The notes under the pieces: model-generated
The model's input: only the letters and a program-made list of their open reading frames with translations
Told to the model about the DNA's origin: nothing
The model's database searches: none
DNA from: Candidatus Delongbacteria bacterium
GTDB taxonomy: Bacteria > JAGOEH01
Assembly: GCA_017997825.1 (NCBI GenBank)
Contig: JAGOEH010000167.1
Coordinates: 1-6,791 of the forward strand
Direction: 5' to 3'
DNA: 6,791 bases
Program-made: the position numbers and the translations under genes
In this document: positions 6,489 to 6,791 of the stretch, piece by piece
Layout: each line of letters begins with the position of its first letter
Position numbering within the stretch: the stretch's first letter is position 1

Positions 6489-6791
6489 TCAGGCTTTCCG
6501 ATTGATATAGTTTCCGATCAGATCATAGCCGGTGCTGCCGGTGGTGGTGTTCTCCAAAGAAAGGGTTTGCATCGCCATATAAGCCCGCTGCCAGTTCACG
6601 GCCTGGGAAAGAAAATAGGAGGTACTTTTCTTGGATTCTTTGGTTGCGGTTTCCGAGGCTTCAGAAGTTTCTGAGCTCGAACTGCTTTCAGAGGTCGATG
6701 TATCAGTTTGATCGGAGTCTGTTGATGTCCGGGCAGCCTGAACTTGGGCGGCAATCTCCGCTTCCTTCTTTTCCCGATTCTGGTTGGAATA
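6489..6791 (-). CDS. Unrecognised protein, C-terminal 100 residues (start outside window)
   Basis: The minus strand is open from the window end to TGA at 6489-6491, and no in-frame start near the edge is needed because the gene continues beyond 6791. Counting from the edge, residues 1-20 are charged and helical (NREKKEAEIAAQVQAA), and 21-57 are an acidic linker almost entirely of Ser, Thr, Glu, Asp and Ala, including five consecutive Ser (36-40). Residues 58-100 form a compact, non-repetitive end with aromatic residues (YFLSQAVNWQRAYMAMQTL, then TGYDLIGNYINRKA). The layout of a charged helix, flexible linker and small terminal module suggests a tethered C-terminal segment, but I do not recognise a family. 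Support for coding: 100 codons open without a stop, a coherent amino-acid pattern, and a clean end in the convergent gap. Low-complexity sequence alone could mislead, so the call is moderate. Confidence 0.65.
   Translation of the reverse strand, partial: YSNQNREKKEAEIAAQVQAARTSTDSDQTDTSTSESSSSSETSEASETATKESKKSTSYFLSQAVNWQRAYMAMQTLSLENTTTGSTGYDLIGNYINRKA

Noticed and set aside
1-6791. tRNA or rRNA genes, CRISPR arrays, insertion sequences, attachment sites
   Set aside because: I saw no cloverleaf, regularly spaced repeats, transposase or terminal inverted repeats; coding genes fill nearly all the window.

Overview
The window looks like ordinary chromosomal DNA from a Gram-negative-type bacterium of roughly balanced GC content. 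Placement is tentative. An exported protein combining an N-terminal beta domain, TPR-like helices and a thioredoxin-like tail, beside a divergent second-type ClpP and a full-length GlgB, would fit a lineage near Bacteroidota/FCB, but no marker here settles it. There are no RNA genes, insertion sequences, CRISPR arrays or phage genes.

Layout. (1) 1-378: the 3' end of mnmE (tRNA-modifying GTPase), with the G4 and G5 GTPase motifs and the terminal FCIGK. (2) 379-582: an intergenic leader with a near-consensus sigma70 promoter (TTGACA, 17 nt, TATACT at 456-484) and three tiny start-stop ORFs, ending in a strong Shine-Dalgarno at 570-576. (3) 583-6296: four tightly packed plus-strand genes with gaps of only 2-4 nt: a ClpP-family protease subunit, glgB, an exported TPR-type protein, and a DUF484/GAF protein with an extra C-terminal domain. 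They most likely form one operon driven from the 456-484 promoter. (4) 6297-6488: a convergent intergenic region with an AT-rich inverted repeat. (5) 6489-6791: the C-terminal 100 residues of an unrecognised minus-strand protein with a long acidic Ser/Thr-rich linker; its start lies outside the window.

The most notable points are in the ClpP-like gene. Its reading frame and its homology to the ClpP N-terminus extend 17 codons upstream of the first ATG, to an ATA codon ideally spaced from TAAGGAG, so it probably starts at a rare AUA codon. The protein keeps the catalytic Ser and His, but the Asp of the triad is Asn, at exactly the E. coli spacing. This recalls the Ser-His-Asn ClpP1 of Listeria and suggests a specialised partner subunit rather than the only housekeeping ClpP.

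How the genes work together is unclear. GlgB makes alpha-1,6 branches in glycogen, but no other glycogen gene is visible. The two downstream proteins look like an envelope or periplasmic repeat protein and a cytoplasmic sensor-like protein. Co-transcription suggests shared growth-state or stress control rather than an evident pathway. I see no clear sign of a new defence or mobile system.
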